64,000 bases of DNA from Dyadobacter sp. LHD-138. Lineage in GTDB: Bacteria; Bacteroidota; Bacteroidia; Cytophagales; Spirosomataceae. A program made the position numbers and the translations under genes. The notes beneath the pieces were generated by a model. The model was not told where the DNA came from and did no database searches. It was given only the letters and a program-made list of their open reading frames with translations. This document shows, in pieces, positions 26,888 to 35,735 of this stretch (the stretch's first letter is position 1; every line of letters begins with the position of its first letter). Where the stretch lies: NCBI RefSeq assembly GCF_030929615.1, contig NZ_JAVFVU010000008.1, forward strand, positions 186,001 through 250,000, given 5' to 3'.

Positions 26888-26922
26888 CTTTTTGAGATTA
26901 TCTTTGTGTTGAAATCTCAAAA
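26888..26922. promoter_or_regulatory. Inverted repeat overlapping a TATCTTTG promoter element
   Basis: CTTTTTGAGATT and AATCTCAAAAG form an inverted repeat (arms 11-12 bases) that encloses TATCTTTG at 26899-26906, a Bacteroidota -7 match on the plus strand. It lies in the 303-base gap between threonine aldolase and the methyltransferase. No clear -33 box is seen. The rest of the gap holds nothing I can assign. Confidence 0.4.
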
Positions 26923-27083
26923 GAAGAATCTTTATTAACATAATTTTTCTGTGATTTTGTACCAGGAAAGGCCCCCTGGACATACTGCTTTACCTGAGTG
27001 CTTGAAATTTACAGGACAAAGTTGCCGAAGATGCGTTTGTTATAGATATTCGCATATCATAAACGGAGTAAAATGATCGGGTG

Positions 27084-27821
27084 ATGAAAGATAATTTTTC
27101 AAAGCAATCCAGAGCGTATTCAGTTTTCCGACCAACATATCCGGATGAAGCAATTTCGTTTATTTTATCCCAGGTTCCCAACAAAACAGCGGCCTGGGAT
27201 TGCGGAACCGGTAATGGACAACTGGCGGCTAGGCTCTCGGATTTTTTTCAACATGTGTATGCTACCGACATCAGCGAAAATCAAATCGCGAATGCCGTCA
27301 GGAAAAACAATATAACTTATCAAATTGTAAGCGCCGAAGAGGCCCTGTTTCCGGAAAATTCCTTTGATCTGATAACCGTCGCGCAAGCGATTCACTGGTT
27401 TGATTTTGACAAATTCTATGAAAGAGTCCGGACAACATTGAAGCCAAACGGCATCCTTGCCGTGATCGGATACAACCTGATGCAAATCGATGAGGCCTGT
27501 GACCGGCTCATAGGACACTTTTACAAAGATATTCTTGGAGACAAATATTGGGATCAGGAGCGCAGTTATCTCGACGAAAAATATCAAACCATCCCTTTTC
27601 CGTTCCACGAAATTCCAGCCCCTGCGTTTGCTCAAAAAGTAAACTGGACTCTGGATGAATTAACGGGCTATCTCAACACCTGGTCTGCTGTGCAGCATTA
27701 TATTAAGGCCAATGCGGTTAATCCGGTTGATGCTATACGAAAACAGCTGCAAGAAGTCTGGGGAAGTGAGGAAAAGAAAGAAGTTTGCTTTCCAACCCTT
27801 TTGCGAATCGGGAAGTTATGA
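27084..27821 (+). CDS. Class I SAM-dependent methyltransferase
   Basis: A 245-residue protein from the ATG at 27084; a GTG directly before it is also in frame. The Rossmann motifs are AAWDCGTGNGQLAARLSDF (motif I), VYATDISENQIANAV and DLITVAQAIHWFDFDKFYE. The C-terminal region LDELTGYLNTWSAVQHYIK is typical of the ubiquitous small-molecule methyltransferase group (Methyltransf_11, yeast TMT1-like trans-aconitate relatives). Substrate unknown. It is a single-gene unit with a strong terminator. Confidence 0.88.
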   Translation: MKDNFSKQSRAYSVFRPTYPDEAISFILSQVPNKTAAWDCGTGNGQLAARLSDFFQHVYATDISENQIANAVRKNNITYQIVSAEEALFPENSFDLITVAQAIHWFDFDKFYERVRTTLKPNGILAVIGYNLMQIDEACDRLIGHFYKDILGDKYWDQERSYLDEKYQTIPFPFHEIPAPAFAQKVNWTLDELTGYLNTWSAVQHYIKANAVNPVDAIRKQLQEVWGSEEKKEVCFPTLLRIGKL

Positions 27822-27832
27822 ACGGTGTAAAT

Positions 27833-27882
27833 AAATAGGCTTCCGGTTGTTCAGTCAAATATTGAACAAACAGAAGCCTATT
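27833..27882. terminator. Bidirectional terminator between convergent genes
   Basis: AATAGGCTTC and GAAGCCTATT pair perfectly, and TTGTTCA with TGAACAA continues the stem inward, separated by two small internal loops. It is located between the methyltransferase and the S9 peptidase. Confidence 0.82.
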
Positions 27883-27926
27883 CAGCATTTCAGCTGTCTG
27901 ACTGGCTTATTAAAATGTACTTAACT

Positions 27927-29837
27927 TCACAAAGTCTCTTTTAACCAACCGAAAAATTCACGCTGCCAAACCAACGCATTTTGCGCGCTGAGGACACAAT
28001 GATTTTCGTCCGGCAGGTATAACAACTTACTTTTAATACCCTTTAATTGCACAGCCTGAAATGCCTGTAGTCCCTGTTCGATCGGAACGCGGTAATCTTT
28101 CCCACCCTGAATGATGAAAATCGGGGTATTCCATTTGTCTACAAAATTGCTCGGCGACTGGCTAAATGAACGCTGGGCAACCGTATTCTTTTTGTCCCAG
28201 TACGCACCTCCTTTTTCCCAGTTTTCAAAAAACATTTCATCCGTTGTGCCATACATACTTCTAAAATCAAACACGCCGTCATGCGAAACAAAGGTCTTGA
28301 AACGACCTGCATGCTCTGCTTCCAAAGCAAATACCGAAAATCCTCCAAAACTCGCTCCAACGCATCCCAGTCGGCTTTTATCCACATAAGACTCTTTGGA
28401 AACCGCATCAATTGCACTCAGGTAATCTTTGATAACCTGACCGCCCCAGTCCTTGCTTACCTGCTCATTCCACTGCGTTCCGTGTCCGGGCATCCCCCTG
28501 CGGTTAGGCGCCACGACGATATATCCCTGAGAAGCCATTAACTGAAAATTCCAGCGGAATGAATAAAACTGCGTCAAAGGCGCCTGAGGGCCACCCTGGC
28601 AATAAAGCAGTGTCGGATATTTTTTAGCAGGATCAAAATTCGGCGGGTAAACTACCCAAACCAGCATTTTTTTATTATCGGTCGTGGTTACAAACTTGCG
28701 TTCCGTTTTACATTTCGCGAGCGTTGCATTGATATCGTCATTCACGTGCGTCAGCGGTTTCATGCTTCCGTTTGTGATGTCCACTGTGTACAATTCCGCA
28801 GCATTATTCATGTCATTTCTGGAAACAACCAGCGTATTACCAACCTGTCCAACCACGCCGGTTATATCGAAATCTCCCTTTGTAATCTGTGTAATCGTTG
28901 CGGCAATTTTGGTCAATCCGGGATAATTCACTTTAAACAACTGAATCGTTCCATCAATCGGAGCCCAGAAAAAGATCGTCCGGTCATCTTCTCCCCATTT
29001 GAACCCTTCTACGTGAATATCGTCACGTTGCCCCGTCAGGTTAATTTTGACATTGCCGTTTGACACAATGATATCCTGTTTGTCGGCCTCGTAACCATCT
29101 CTTTTCATTTGCAGCCAGGCAAGCTGCCCTTTCGTGTTATAGGCAGGTGCTATGTCATAACCCTTGTTTTCTTCCGTCAGGTTTTTTGTAGTGCCTTTTT
29201 CGATATCGTATTCGTACAAATCCGTATTCGTGCTAATGGTGTAATCCGTGCCGAATTTCTTTTTTGTTACGTACAAAACACGCTTGCTATCAGGATTCCA
29301 GATAAAATCTTCGTCTCCGCCGAATGGCTTCTGAGGGCAATCAAAGGCTTCGCCAGCCATAATATCTTTGGCTTCACCGGCAACTCCGTTGGCAAACGGA
29401 GCCACGAAAACATGATCAAATTTCCCGTCCTCCCAGGTATCCCAGTGACGATAATTCAGCGACGTAAAAACATAAGCATTGGATTTTTTCAAATCCGGGT
29501 ACTTATCTGAGGCAATGATATCCTTTACTTTTACGGCGTCACTTGTGATGATATGTCTTCCGTCCGGTGCAACTTTATCATTCGCCAGCACACCATCCGT
29601 ACTGGTAATTTCAACGGCGGCACCACCGGTAACGGGTATGCTGTATAGCTTTCTGGCGCTTTTATTTTCTTCAGCATTTGGCGTACTGACCGAATAAATA
29701 ACATTTTTCTTATCGAGAGACAATCCCATGCCCGAAACACGGCCAAGTTTCCAAAGCTGTTCAGGAGAGAGTAAATTCTGAGCCTGGGTTCCAAACGACA
29801 TCAGGACTAAACCAGCCGCGTACCAAATTTTATTCAT
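27927..29837 (-). CDS. S9 family serine peptidase (acylaminoacyl-peptidase/DPP-like)
   Basis: A 636-residue secreted peptidase with signal peptide (MNKIWYAAGLVLMSFGTQAQ). The N-terminal 370 residues are a WD40-like propeller (ADKQDIIVSNGNVKINLTGQ, FFWAPIDGTIQLFKV). The C-terminal alpha/beta hydrolase has LLYCQGGPQAPLTQFYSFRW for the oxyanion region, GCVGASFGGFSVFALE with the nucleophile Ser, IQGGKDYRVPIEQGLQAF with the acid Asp, and LPDENHCVL with the His. It removes dipeptides or acyl-amino acids from peptides in the periplasm. It stands alone. Confidence 0.92.
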   Translation of the reverse strand: MNKIWYAAGLVLMSFGTQAQNLLSPEQLWKLGRVSGMGLSLDKKNVIYSVSTPNAEENKSARKLYSIPVTGGAAVEITSTDGVLANDKVAPDGRHIITSDAVKVKDIIASDKYPDLKKSNAYVFTSLNYRHWDTWEDGKFDHVFVAPFANGVAGEAKDIMAGEAFDCPQKPFGGDEDFIWNPDSKRVLYVTKKKFGTDYTISTNTDLYEYDIEKGTTKNLTEENKGYDIAPAYNTKGQLAWLQMKRDGYEADKQDIIVSNGNVKINLTGQRDDIHVEGFKWGEDDRTIFFWAPIDGTIQLFKVNYPGLTKIAATITQITKGDFDITGVVGQVGNTLVVSRNDMNNAAELYTVDITNGSMKPLTHVNDDINATLAKCKTERKFVTTTDNKKMLVWVVYPPNFDPAKKYPTLLYCQGGPQAPLTQFYSFRWNFQLMASQGYIVVAPNRRGMPGHGTQWNEQVSKDWGGQVIKDYLSAIDAVSKESYVDKSRLGCVGASFGGFSVFALEAEHAGRFKTFVSHDGVFDFRSMYGTTDEMFFENWEKGGAYWDKKNTVAQRSFSQSPSNFVDKWNTPIFIIQGGKDYRVPIEQGLQAFQAVQLKGIKSKLLYLPDENHCVLSAQNALVWQREFFGWLKETL

Positions 29838-29942
29838 GTTTTTATTGATGATTTTAGCCGAAAGAAAAATTTTAATGATCCTTTCGGGAATAAATTAAAA
29901 CGTGAATTTAGGAGTTAGTAGTAGGAAAACAAAAATAAGGGA

Positions 29943-30180
29943 TGACCAATGACGATAGATCGGGGTGAGAATGGCTAATTGACCCACGTGACAAACGACA
30001 ATGGACGGAGGCACGACCAAATAAAAAAACCGGAGCGGTCAACGAAAATGGACGCGGTGGGAATGACACACACGGAACGACCAACGATAATGGATCCCGC
30101 GGGAATAACGAACTCGGAACGACCAACGATAATGGATCCGGCCGGAACGACGAACCGTAATAGATCCGGCCGGAACGACG
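29943..30180. repeat. Degenerate tandem array with 42/28-base period built on a 14-mer
   Basis: Units begin at 30031, 30073, 30115, 30143 and 30171, spaced 42, 42, 28 and 28. All spacings are multiples of 14. Best copies alternate CGGAACGACCAACG with ATAATGGATCCGGC; older, more diverged copies extend left to about 29943. An open frame across it simply reads the repeat. It lies in the 434-base gap between the S9 peptidase and FAD oxidoreductase genes and abuts REP-like palindromes. Confidence 0.75.
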
Positions 30181-30182
30181 AA

Positions 30183-30228
30183 CCCGGGGCGTTGCCCCGG
30201 GCTAAGTTAGGCAACCCTTTCAGGGTTG
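30183..30228. repeat. Pair of REP-like palindromes
   Basis: CCCGGGGCGTTGCCCCGGG (30183-30201) is a perfect palindrome with a 3-base loop. CAACCCTTTCAGGGTTG (30212-30228) is a second one and shares its core with the element at 16521. Such adjacent palindromes are a recurring intergenic repeat type in Cytophagales-like genomes (from general knowledge). Confidence 0.7.
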
Positions 30229-30271
30229 TGATGGTTGGGGTGTTTCCCTATTTTTAATTCCTCATTCAAAT

Positions 30272-31420
30272 TTATCCCCTCATGTTCTCCATCAGTTTCT
30301 GAATAATTCCCACGGTCTTTTCCGTTTGTTCCCGGCTCGGGGTCGTGTCCCAATTCCCTAAAATTCCGTTGCTTCCAATATAAATCCCGTCTTTTCTAGA
30401 AATGAAATTCGCGCCCTGGGTGTATAATTTATAGTTCACATCGCTTTGCGGAATCAGACAGGAAAGTTGTCCCGATACCGGTGTTAGCTCCTGGTCGTTG
30501 AATACTGGTTTGGCTCCCAACCCCATGCAATTAACAACCACACGTTCCGGCAGTGCATCAATATCTTCAAGCTTTTTGATTTCCTGGATTTTCACTTTTC
30601 CGCCAAACATGAGAAAATCATTCAAATGATGTCTCAGGTAGGACGGGATGTTGAACATCAGATTGGACCGTCTTGTAACGTGACCGGCTTTAAACGGATG
30701 CTCTTTTTCAGTCAGTTTTACACGTTCCGGTATCAAGCCATGAATTTCAAAATCTTCGCCGCCCGCTCCCGGAATGTATACCGGTTCCTTGTCAAAAACA
30801 CCATATTCCTCAGCCCAGCAGGCGATATCATTCATGCCCAGAAGAAACTGAAAACGTCGGAATGAAAACCGTGTCGCCTCTTCCCAGATCGCCTTAAATT
30901 CGGGTCTGGCAACCTTTACATCACAAACCCGGGAAGCTGGAGACCAGGTACCCGTTGCCAGATTACTCGTAATATTCGGTGGAACATCTTTCGTATAAAT
31001 CGTAACCTCACAACCACTTTCCTGCAGCAAACGCGCCGTGGCAATACCCACCGCTCCGCAGCCCAGCAAGGCTACTTTTTTCTCATTTGTCGCCAGCACC
31101 ATTTTCCTGGCCATGTTGCCCGTTCCCCACGATAGCGACCATCCGCTCCCCCCATGTCCGTAGTTATGAACAATGGTTTTATTGTCTAACATTTCTGTTT
31201 CAATACGTGGCCCTGACGGACGGAAAGGACGTAATCCCACCGTTTCCTTCACAATACGATCCATTGAAAGGCGTAATTTAGGAATCTGATGGTACCCTCG
31301 ACTGATATGAAAATGCTTGTCGGGATACTGCTGTTGTAATTTCGGTGCACAGGATGTCGCGACAGCGCCAAGGGCCAGACTGGCCGGAACAGCTTTTTGG
31401 AAAAAGTTTCTACGATTCAT
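30272..31420 (-). CDS. Tat-exported FAD-dependent oxidoreductase (D-amino-acid oxidase-like)
   Basis: A 382-residue protein starting MNRRNFFQKAVPASLALGAV, a twin-arginine signal followed by a possible lipobox ending ATSCAP. The FAD-binding loop KKVALLGCGAVGIATARLLQ and GCEVTIYTKD lie near residues 115-145. The C-terminal half has VVNCMGLGAKPVFNDQELTP and KDGIYIGSNGILGNWDTTPS, matching the DAO family where FAD and substrate are held. It is probably an exported amine or amino-acid oxidase tethered to the membrane. The closest upstream neighbour on this strand is GH92, 187 bases away. Confidence 0.85.
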   Translation of the reverse strand: MNRRNFFQKAVPASLALGAVATSCAPKLQQQYPDKHFHISRGYHQIPKLRLSMDRIVKETVGLRPFRPSGPRIETEMLDNKTIVHNYGHGGSGWSLSWGTGNMARKMVLATNEKKVALLGCGAVGIATARLLQESGCEVTIYTKDVPPNITSNLATGTWSPASRVCDVKVARPEFKAIWEEATRFSFRRFQFLLGMNDIACWAEEYGVFDKEPVYIPGAGGEDFEIHGLIPERVKLTEKEHPFKAGHVTRRSNLMFNIPSYLRHHLNDFLMFGGKVKIQEIKKLEDIDALPERVVVNCMGLGAKPVFNDQELTPVSGQLSCLIPQSDVNYKLYTQGANFISRKDGIYIGSNGILGNWDTTPSREQTEKTVGIIQKLMENMRG

Positions 31421-31607
31421 TTGAAAGGGAGTAATAGGACGACGTATTCCAACGAAAAATAGTCAACCCATTACTCGATTACAAATTTAATATCGCACAA
31501 AACTAAATTATCGAAATTATATTTTACAAATATTTACTTTAATACAATAATAACACAGCAAAATACTAGATTCACAAGACAATAAACCGTTCAAAAAAAT
31601 AAAATTA

Positions 31608-33929
31608 TTATTTAGTCAGCGATGGTGGCATGTCCGACGGTGCACTACCCCATTTTTCATTAGGGGTTTCTCCCATTTCCAGAACAAGTTCCCCTCCGCT
31701 TGTAATTTCCTGATGCGACAAATAGGTTTTGGTAAAAGGCCTCCCGTTCAGCCGGGCCGACTGAATGTATAAAGCTTTGTCGGACACATTGTTCGCTTTA
31801 ATTTTAAATTTCCTGCTTCTTGAAAATTCAAAGACCACTTCCTCAAAAGCCGGTGTTCCCAAAACATAATAAGGCGTCCCGGGTGTAACCGGATACAAAC
31901 CGGCCATGCTAAACACCAGCCATCCCGACATTTGCCCTCCGTCTTCATTGCCACTTAGGCCGCCCGGTGTAATATCATATTCTTCGCTGATGATTTTTCG
32001 AACCCATTTCTGCGTTTTCCAGGGTTGTCCTGCATAAGCAAACAGATATGGAATTTGATGATTTGGTTCGTTGCCGTGCCAATAATATCCTTTCTCAAAC
32101 ATGGAGTCGAGCTTTGCTGCGAAATATTTATCTCCTCCTACGGCCTTTTTCAAACCGGCAATATCCTGCGGAACAAACCAGGTGTACTGCGCCGGAGAGC
32201 CTTCGGTAATAAAACTGGATCGTTTGGCAAAGGGGTCAAAGGGTTTAATCCAGCTGCCATCCGCATACCTTCCGCGCGCATAACCTGTGGAAGGATCAAT
32301 CACATGCTGATAATTCAACGCCCTTTTTCTAAGCACCGCTGCGTCGTCAGCATGCCCCAACTCCTCCGCCAAAACAAAGAGACAGAAGTCATCGTAAGCA
32401 TACTCCAGCGTTCTTGAAACCTGTTCCCGTTTATGAAATGCCTGCCAGACACTGTCCTCCAAGGGCACATAATTGTATTTCAGATACGATGTCAACGCCC
32501 GTCTGCCTTTTCCGGCTTCATAACTTTTCTGATCCGTGTTAACATCAAAAGCATTTTTGCGTAAATACTTGTAACCTGTCTGCACGTCAAAATTCCTTAC
32601 GTTTTTAACATAAGCATCCGCCATAACAGACATCACGTGGTCGCCAATCATTGCAGCCGTGTAGTGGTTCCAGATTGGAAAAATTGGCATCCAACCGCCC
32701 TGTTCCGCTTTTTTCACAAGCGACTGCATCATGTCACCGGATTTTTTCGACTCTAGCAATACATTCAGCGGCATTGATGCCCGGAAAGTATCCCACATGC
32801 TGTAATCACAGTAATAATCAAATCCATCAGCTTTTTGAAGTGGTGTACCGCCCGCAAAAGAAGGATACTGGCCGTCAACGTCGGAATATAATCGCGGTGA
32901 AAGTTTTGACCGGTAAAGCGCGCTGTAAAACAATGTCTTATCTTTTTCACTTCCTTTCACCTTCATTTTACCCAAAGCCTCATTCCAGGTTTTCTCGGTC
33001 GATCTGCGGACAGCATCAAAACTTTTACCGGCCTGCTCTTTTTTCAGGTTATTTCTTGCACCTTCCAGACTCGTAAAGGAAGTACCGATCTGCACAATCA
33101 CAGACTGCTGTTTTGTACCAAAACCTACATAGGCCCCCAGCTTCTCGCGCTTTCCTTTCCCGGCTCTGGTCCTCCCCATCGGCAGGATCGTATCAGATTC
33201 CCACACACCATATTGTGTAAAAGGCGTATCAAATTTCAAAACAAAATAACCACTGAAACCTGCCGACTGGCCTGATCCCTGATAAATCCGGTGCACGGGA
33301 TTGTATCCGACGATCTCCCCTCTTTCAGGATACACTTCTACAAAACCTTCTCCCTCGTCACTATTGGGTTCCACGACAATAAAATTCTCTTTTCCTGCTT
33401 CATAGGTAAAGCGCAGCATTGCCGAACGCGCCAGAGACGTTACTTCCGCGTTGATTTTATAATCGTCAAGCAATACACTATAATAAGTCGGCGTCGCGAC
33501 CTCTGTTTCGTGGCGGAATTTCGATGCACGTTTTTCGGCAGCGACAATTAACTCTCCCGAAAGTGGCATCACGGTCAGCGTTCCGTAATCCTGCACACAG
33601 GAACCGTTGAGCCAATGCGTACCACGAAAACCCTGAAAGTGAGTATCTGAATAATAGTAAGGAGCAATACACTTCGTCTCCGTAGCCCTGGTTTGCGGCG
33701 TCCACTGTGTCATGCCATACGGTGTTCCTACGGCTGGCATTGTTTGTCCTTTTAATTCGCTGCCCGCTTCACTGTGCATTTTGGCACTCTGGGTGGCAGC
33801 CGGAGCGGTGCCAATTCTCGTTTCTACGTATTGAACAGGTAATTTTTGAGCCTGGGAAACATGAAAAATCATCAGCAATAAAAAACTGAAACCACCTGAT
33901 ATTTTTCGAAAATGTAAATAATGAGACAT
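31608..33929 (-). CDS. GH92 alpha-mannosidase
   Basis: A 773-residue secreted glycoside hydrolase with signal peptide ending in VSQAQ. GH92 hallmarks are present: YVETRIGT at the start of the mature protein, MPAVGTPYGMTQWTPQTR, GFRGTHWLNGSCVQDYGTL, DYSMWDTFRASMPL in the catalytic barrel, EGSPAQYTWFVPQD, and the calcium/catalytic motif LSGNEDGGQMSGWLVFSMAG. GH92 enzymes are calcium-dependent exo-mannosidases that use an inverting mechanism. This gene stands apart from the Sus locus downstream, so it is not part of a classical PUL here. Linkage specificity is unknown. Confidence 0.93.
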   Translation of the reverse strand: MSHYLHFRKISGGFSFLLLMIFHVSQAQKLPVQYVETRIGTAPAATQSAKMHSEAGSELKGQTMPAVGTPYGMTQWTPQTRATETKCIAPYYYSDTHFQGFRGTHWLNGSCVQDYGTLTVMPLSGELIVAAEKRASKFRHETEVATPTYYSVLLDDYKINAEVTSLARSAMLRFTYEAGKENFIVVEPNSDEGEGFVEVYPERGEIVGYNPVHRIYQGSGQSAGFSGYFVLKFDTPFTQYGVWESDTILPMGRTRAGKGKREKLGAYVGFGTKQQSVIVQIGTSFTSLEGARNNLKKEQAGKSFDAVRRSTEKTWNEALGKMKVKGSEKDKTLFYSALYRSKLSPRLYSDVDGQYPSFAGGTPLQKADGFDYYCDYSMWDTFRASMPLNVLLESKKSGDMMQSLVKKAEQGGWMPIFPIWNHYTAAMIGDHVMSVMADAYVKNVRNFDVQTGYKYLRKNAFDVNTDQKSYEAGKGRRALTSYLKYNYVPLEDSVWQAFHKREQVSRTLEYAYDDFCLFVLAEELGHADDAAVLRKRALNYQHVIDPSTGYARGRYADGSWIKPFDPFAKRSSFITEGSPAQYTWFVPQDIAGLKKAVGGDKYFAAKLDSMFEKGYYWHGNEPNHQIPYLFAYAGQPWKTQKWVRKIISEEYDITPGGLSGNEDGGQMSGWLVFSMAGLYPVTPGTPYYVLGTPAFEEVVFEFSRSRKFKIKANNVSDKALYIQSARLNGRPFTKTYLSHQEITSGGELVLEMGETPNEKWGSAPSDMPPSLTK

Positions 33930-33950
33930 ACAAATAGAATAATATTATAA

Positions 33951-34029
33951 TTGCCGGTATTGGATCTTTAAGTTTGGTAATTAAAGACCAATTACCAACT
34001 TCTGTATTAATAACTAACTTTACCGGCAA
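33951..34029. promoter_or_regulatory. Nested inverted repeats over a divergent promoter
   Basis: Outer arms TTGCCGGTA (33951-33959) and TACCGGCAA (34021-34029), and inner arms TTGGTAATT (33974-33982) and AATTACCAA (33990-33998), are perfect. A TAAGTTTG -7 match at 33969-33976 (plus strand) overlaps the inner arm, as a repressor site would. The region separates GH92 (minus) from the MBL-fold gene (plus). The regulator is unknown. Confidence 0.45.
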
Positions 34030-34066
34030 AGCTACTTCTAAGACGAATAAATATCTTGTTTCCCTT

Positions 34067-34909
34067 ATGAATTTACATATTATCGATACCGGTTATTTCA
34101 AACTTGACGGTGGTGCAATGTTTGGCGTCGTTCCAAAAACGCTATGGAACAAACACAATCCGGCGGATGAAAAAAACTTGTGCAGCTGGTCCATGCGCTG
34201 TCTTCTGATCGAAGACGAAAATCGTCTCATCCTGGTTGACACCGGTCTGGGCGATAAACAGGATGATAAATTCTTCGGTTTTTATGATCTGCATGGCGAT
34301 GCAACATTAATCGGTTCGATCAAAAAAGCCGGGTTTAGTCCGGAAGATGTAACGGATGTTATCCTCACCCATTTGCATTTTGACCATGTCGGAGGCGCTG
34401 TGAAATACAATACAGACAAATCTGTCCTTTTACCCACTTTTCCGAATGCAACCTATTGGTCCAACGCATCCCACTGGCAATGGGCTACAAATCCAAATCC
34501 AAGAGAGAAGGCTTCTTTCCTGAAAGAAAATATTTTACCAATCCAGGAATCCGGACAGCTAAAATTTATTGACAATGAAAAATCACCGTTCACCAATATT
34601 GACTTTATTCATGTCAACGGGCATACCGAGCAAATGATGCTACCGGTTATCCATTACAAAAATCAGAAAATAATTTATGCTGCCGACTTAATCCCTTCGT
34701 CTTTTCATCTCCCCTTGCCCTGGGTGATGAGCTACGATGTACGGCCTTTGTTAACGATGCAGGAAAAAGAAAGTGTATTAAAAAAGGCGGCGGAAGAAAA
34801 ATGTATTTTACTGTTCGAGCATGACCCTGTATACGAAGCAGCCGTTGTTGAACAAACTGAAAAAGGGATAAAAATTTTGGAACGGGGGGATTTGAAAAAT
34901 TTTATCTGA
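34067..34909 (+). CDS. MBL-fold metallo-hydrolase
   Basis: A 280-residue protein from the ATG at 34067 (MNLHIIDTGYFKLDGGAMFG). An upstream in-frame TTG at 33974 sits inside the promoter inverted repeat and is not used in my view. The metal motif is THLHFDHVGG (H102, H104, D106, H107), with NGHTEQ and YAADLIPS for the remaining ligands. The start, GAMFGVVPKTLW, is typical of the lactonase/AhlD-like (quorum-quenching) subgroup. Substrate unknown; cytoplasmic. Patatin follows 52 bases downstream. Confidence 0.87.
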   Translation: MNLHIIDTGYFKLDGGAMFGVVPKTLWNKHNPADEKNLCSWSMRCLLIEDENRLILVDTGLGDKQDDKFFGFYDLHGDATLIGSIKKAGFSPEDVTDVILTHLHFDHVGGAVKYNTDKSVLLPTFPNATYWSNASHWQWATNPNPREKASFLKENILPIQESGQLKFIDNEKSPFTNIDFIHVNGHTEQMMLPVIHYKNQKIIYAADLIPSSFHLPLPWVMSYDVRPLLTMQEKESVLKKAAEEKCILLFEHDPVYEAAVVEQTEKGIKILERGDLKNFI

Positions 34910-34961
34910 TAAAAAACGGAGAATACAACGACAAGATCCCCAGGATCTGTGTTTATAAAAC

Positions 34962-35720
34962 ATGAAGAAAATTGGACTCGTTTTATCTGGCGGCGGTGCC
35001 CGGGGGATATCACATATTGGTGCAATAAAAGCGCTGGAAGAATACGGCCTAAAACCCGCTATCATCAGCGGAACAAGCGCCGGTGCATTCGTAGGAGCAT
35101 TACTCGCTTACGGATATTCCGCCGATGAAATATTTGAAATCGTTCTCAAAACACGGTTCAGCAATTATTTAAGATTCGGTTTCAGCCTTGGAGGTTTGTT
35201 AAAAATTGACAGGGCGGAAGAGATATTAAAAAAATACATTCCCGAGAATTCCTTTGAAGCGTTGAAAATTCCTTTGGTCGTCACGGCTACCGACATTAAC
35301 GCCGGGGAAGAAATATCTTTTCGCGCCGGCGAGCTGGCAAGAATTGTCCTGGCCTCCTGTTGCCTTCCTGGGGTATTCAGACCGCTCCGGCTAAACGGCC
35401 GTGATCTGATCGACGGCGCTATTTTTAATAATTTACCCGTAACCCCAATCGAAAAAGAGACCGATTATATCATTGGCGTCCATTGCAACCCGCTTCTTTT
35501 CAACAAGCCTTCTGCCCACATGCACCAGATTACCATCCGGAGCCTCCGGATGGCTATGCGGCAAAAGGCCAAAGCAAGCCTCGACCGCTGCGACCTGCTC
35601 ATTGAGGCTCCCGAACTAAGCACTTTTAATACCTTCGATTTTACGAAAGCGCGGAAATTATTTGATATCGGCTATCGATACACCCACCAACTGCTGGCGG
35701 AAAAGAAAATTGACGTATAA
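34962..35720 (+). CDS. Patatin-like phospholipase family protein
   Basis: A 252-residue lipid acyl hydrolase. GGGARG (10-15) forms the oxyanion hole, GTSAG (37-41) holds the nucleophile Ser39, and DGAIFNN (152-158) holds the catalytic Asp. This is the full Ser-Asp dyad of the RssA/YlbK-type patatin family. No signal peptide is seen, so it acts on cytoplasmic or inner-membrane lipids. It follows the MBL-fold gene and is probably co-transcribed. It converges on the haloperoxidase gene with a 15-base gap and no clear terminator. Confidence 0.9.
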   Translation: MKKIGLVLSGGGARGISHIGAIKALEEYGLKPAIISGTSAGAFVGALLAYGYSADEIFEIVLKTRFSNYLRFGFSLGGLLKIDRAEEILKKYIPENSFEALKIPLVVTATDINAGEEISFRAGELARIVLASCCLPGVFRPLRLNGRDLIDGAIFNNLPVTPIEKETDYIIGVHCNPLLFNKPSAHMHQITIRSLRMAMRQKAKASLDRCDLLIEAPELSTFNTFDFTKARKLFDIGYRYTHQLLAEKKIDV

Positions 35721-35735
35721 TGTCCGGATTTCTTC

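Noticed and set aside
29943..30230. CRISPR array
   Set aside because: Units are contiguous and degenerate with no unique spacers, and no cas gene is present.
29979..30257. Plus-strand open frame encoding a repetitive peptide (ERPTIMDPAG units)
   Set aside because: It merely translates the 14-mer-based tandem array and the adjoining palindromes; no start context, no domain, and reverse frames are equally open.
32025..32417. 130-codon frame antisense to the GH92 gene
   Set aside because: GH92 motifs on the minus strand explain this stretch completely.
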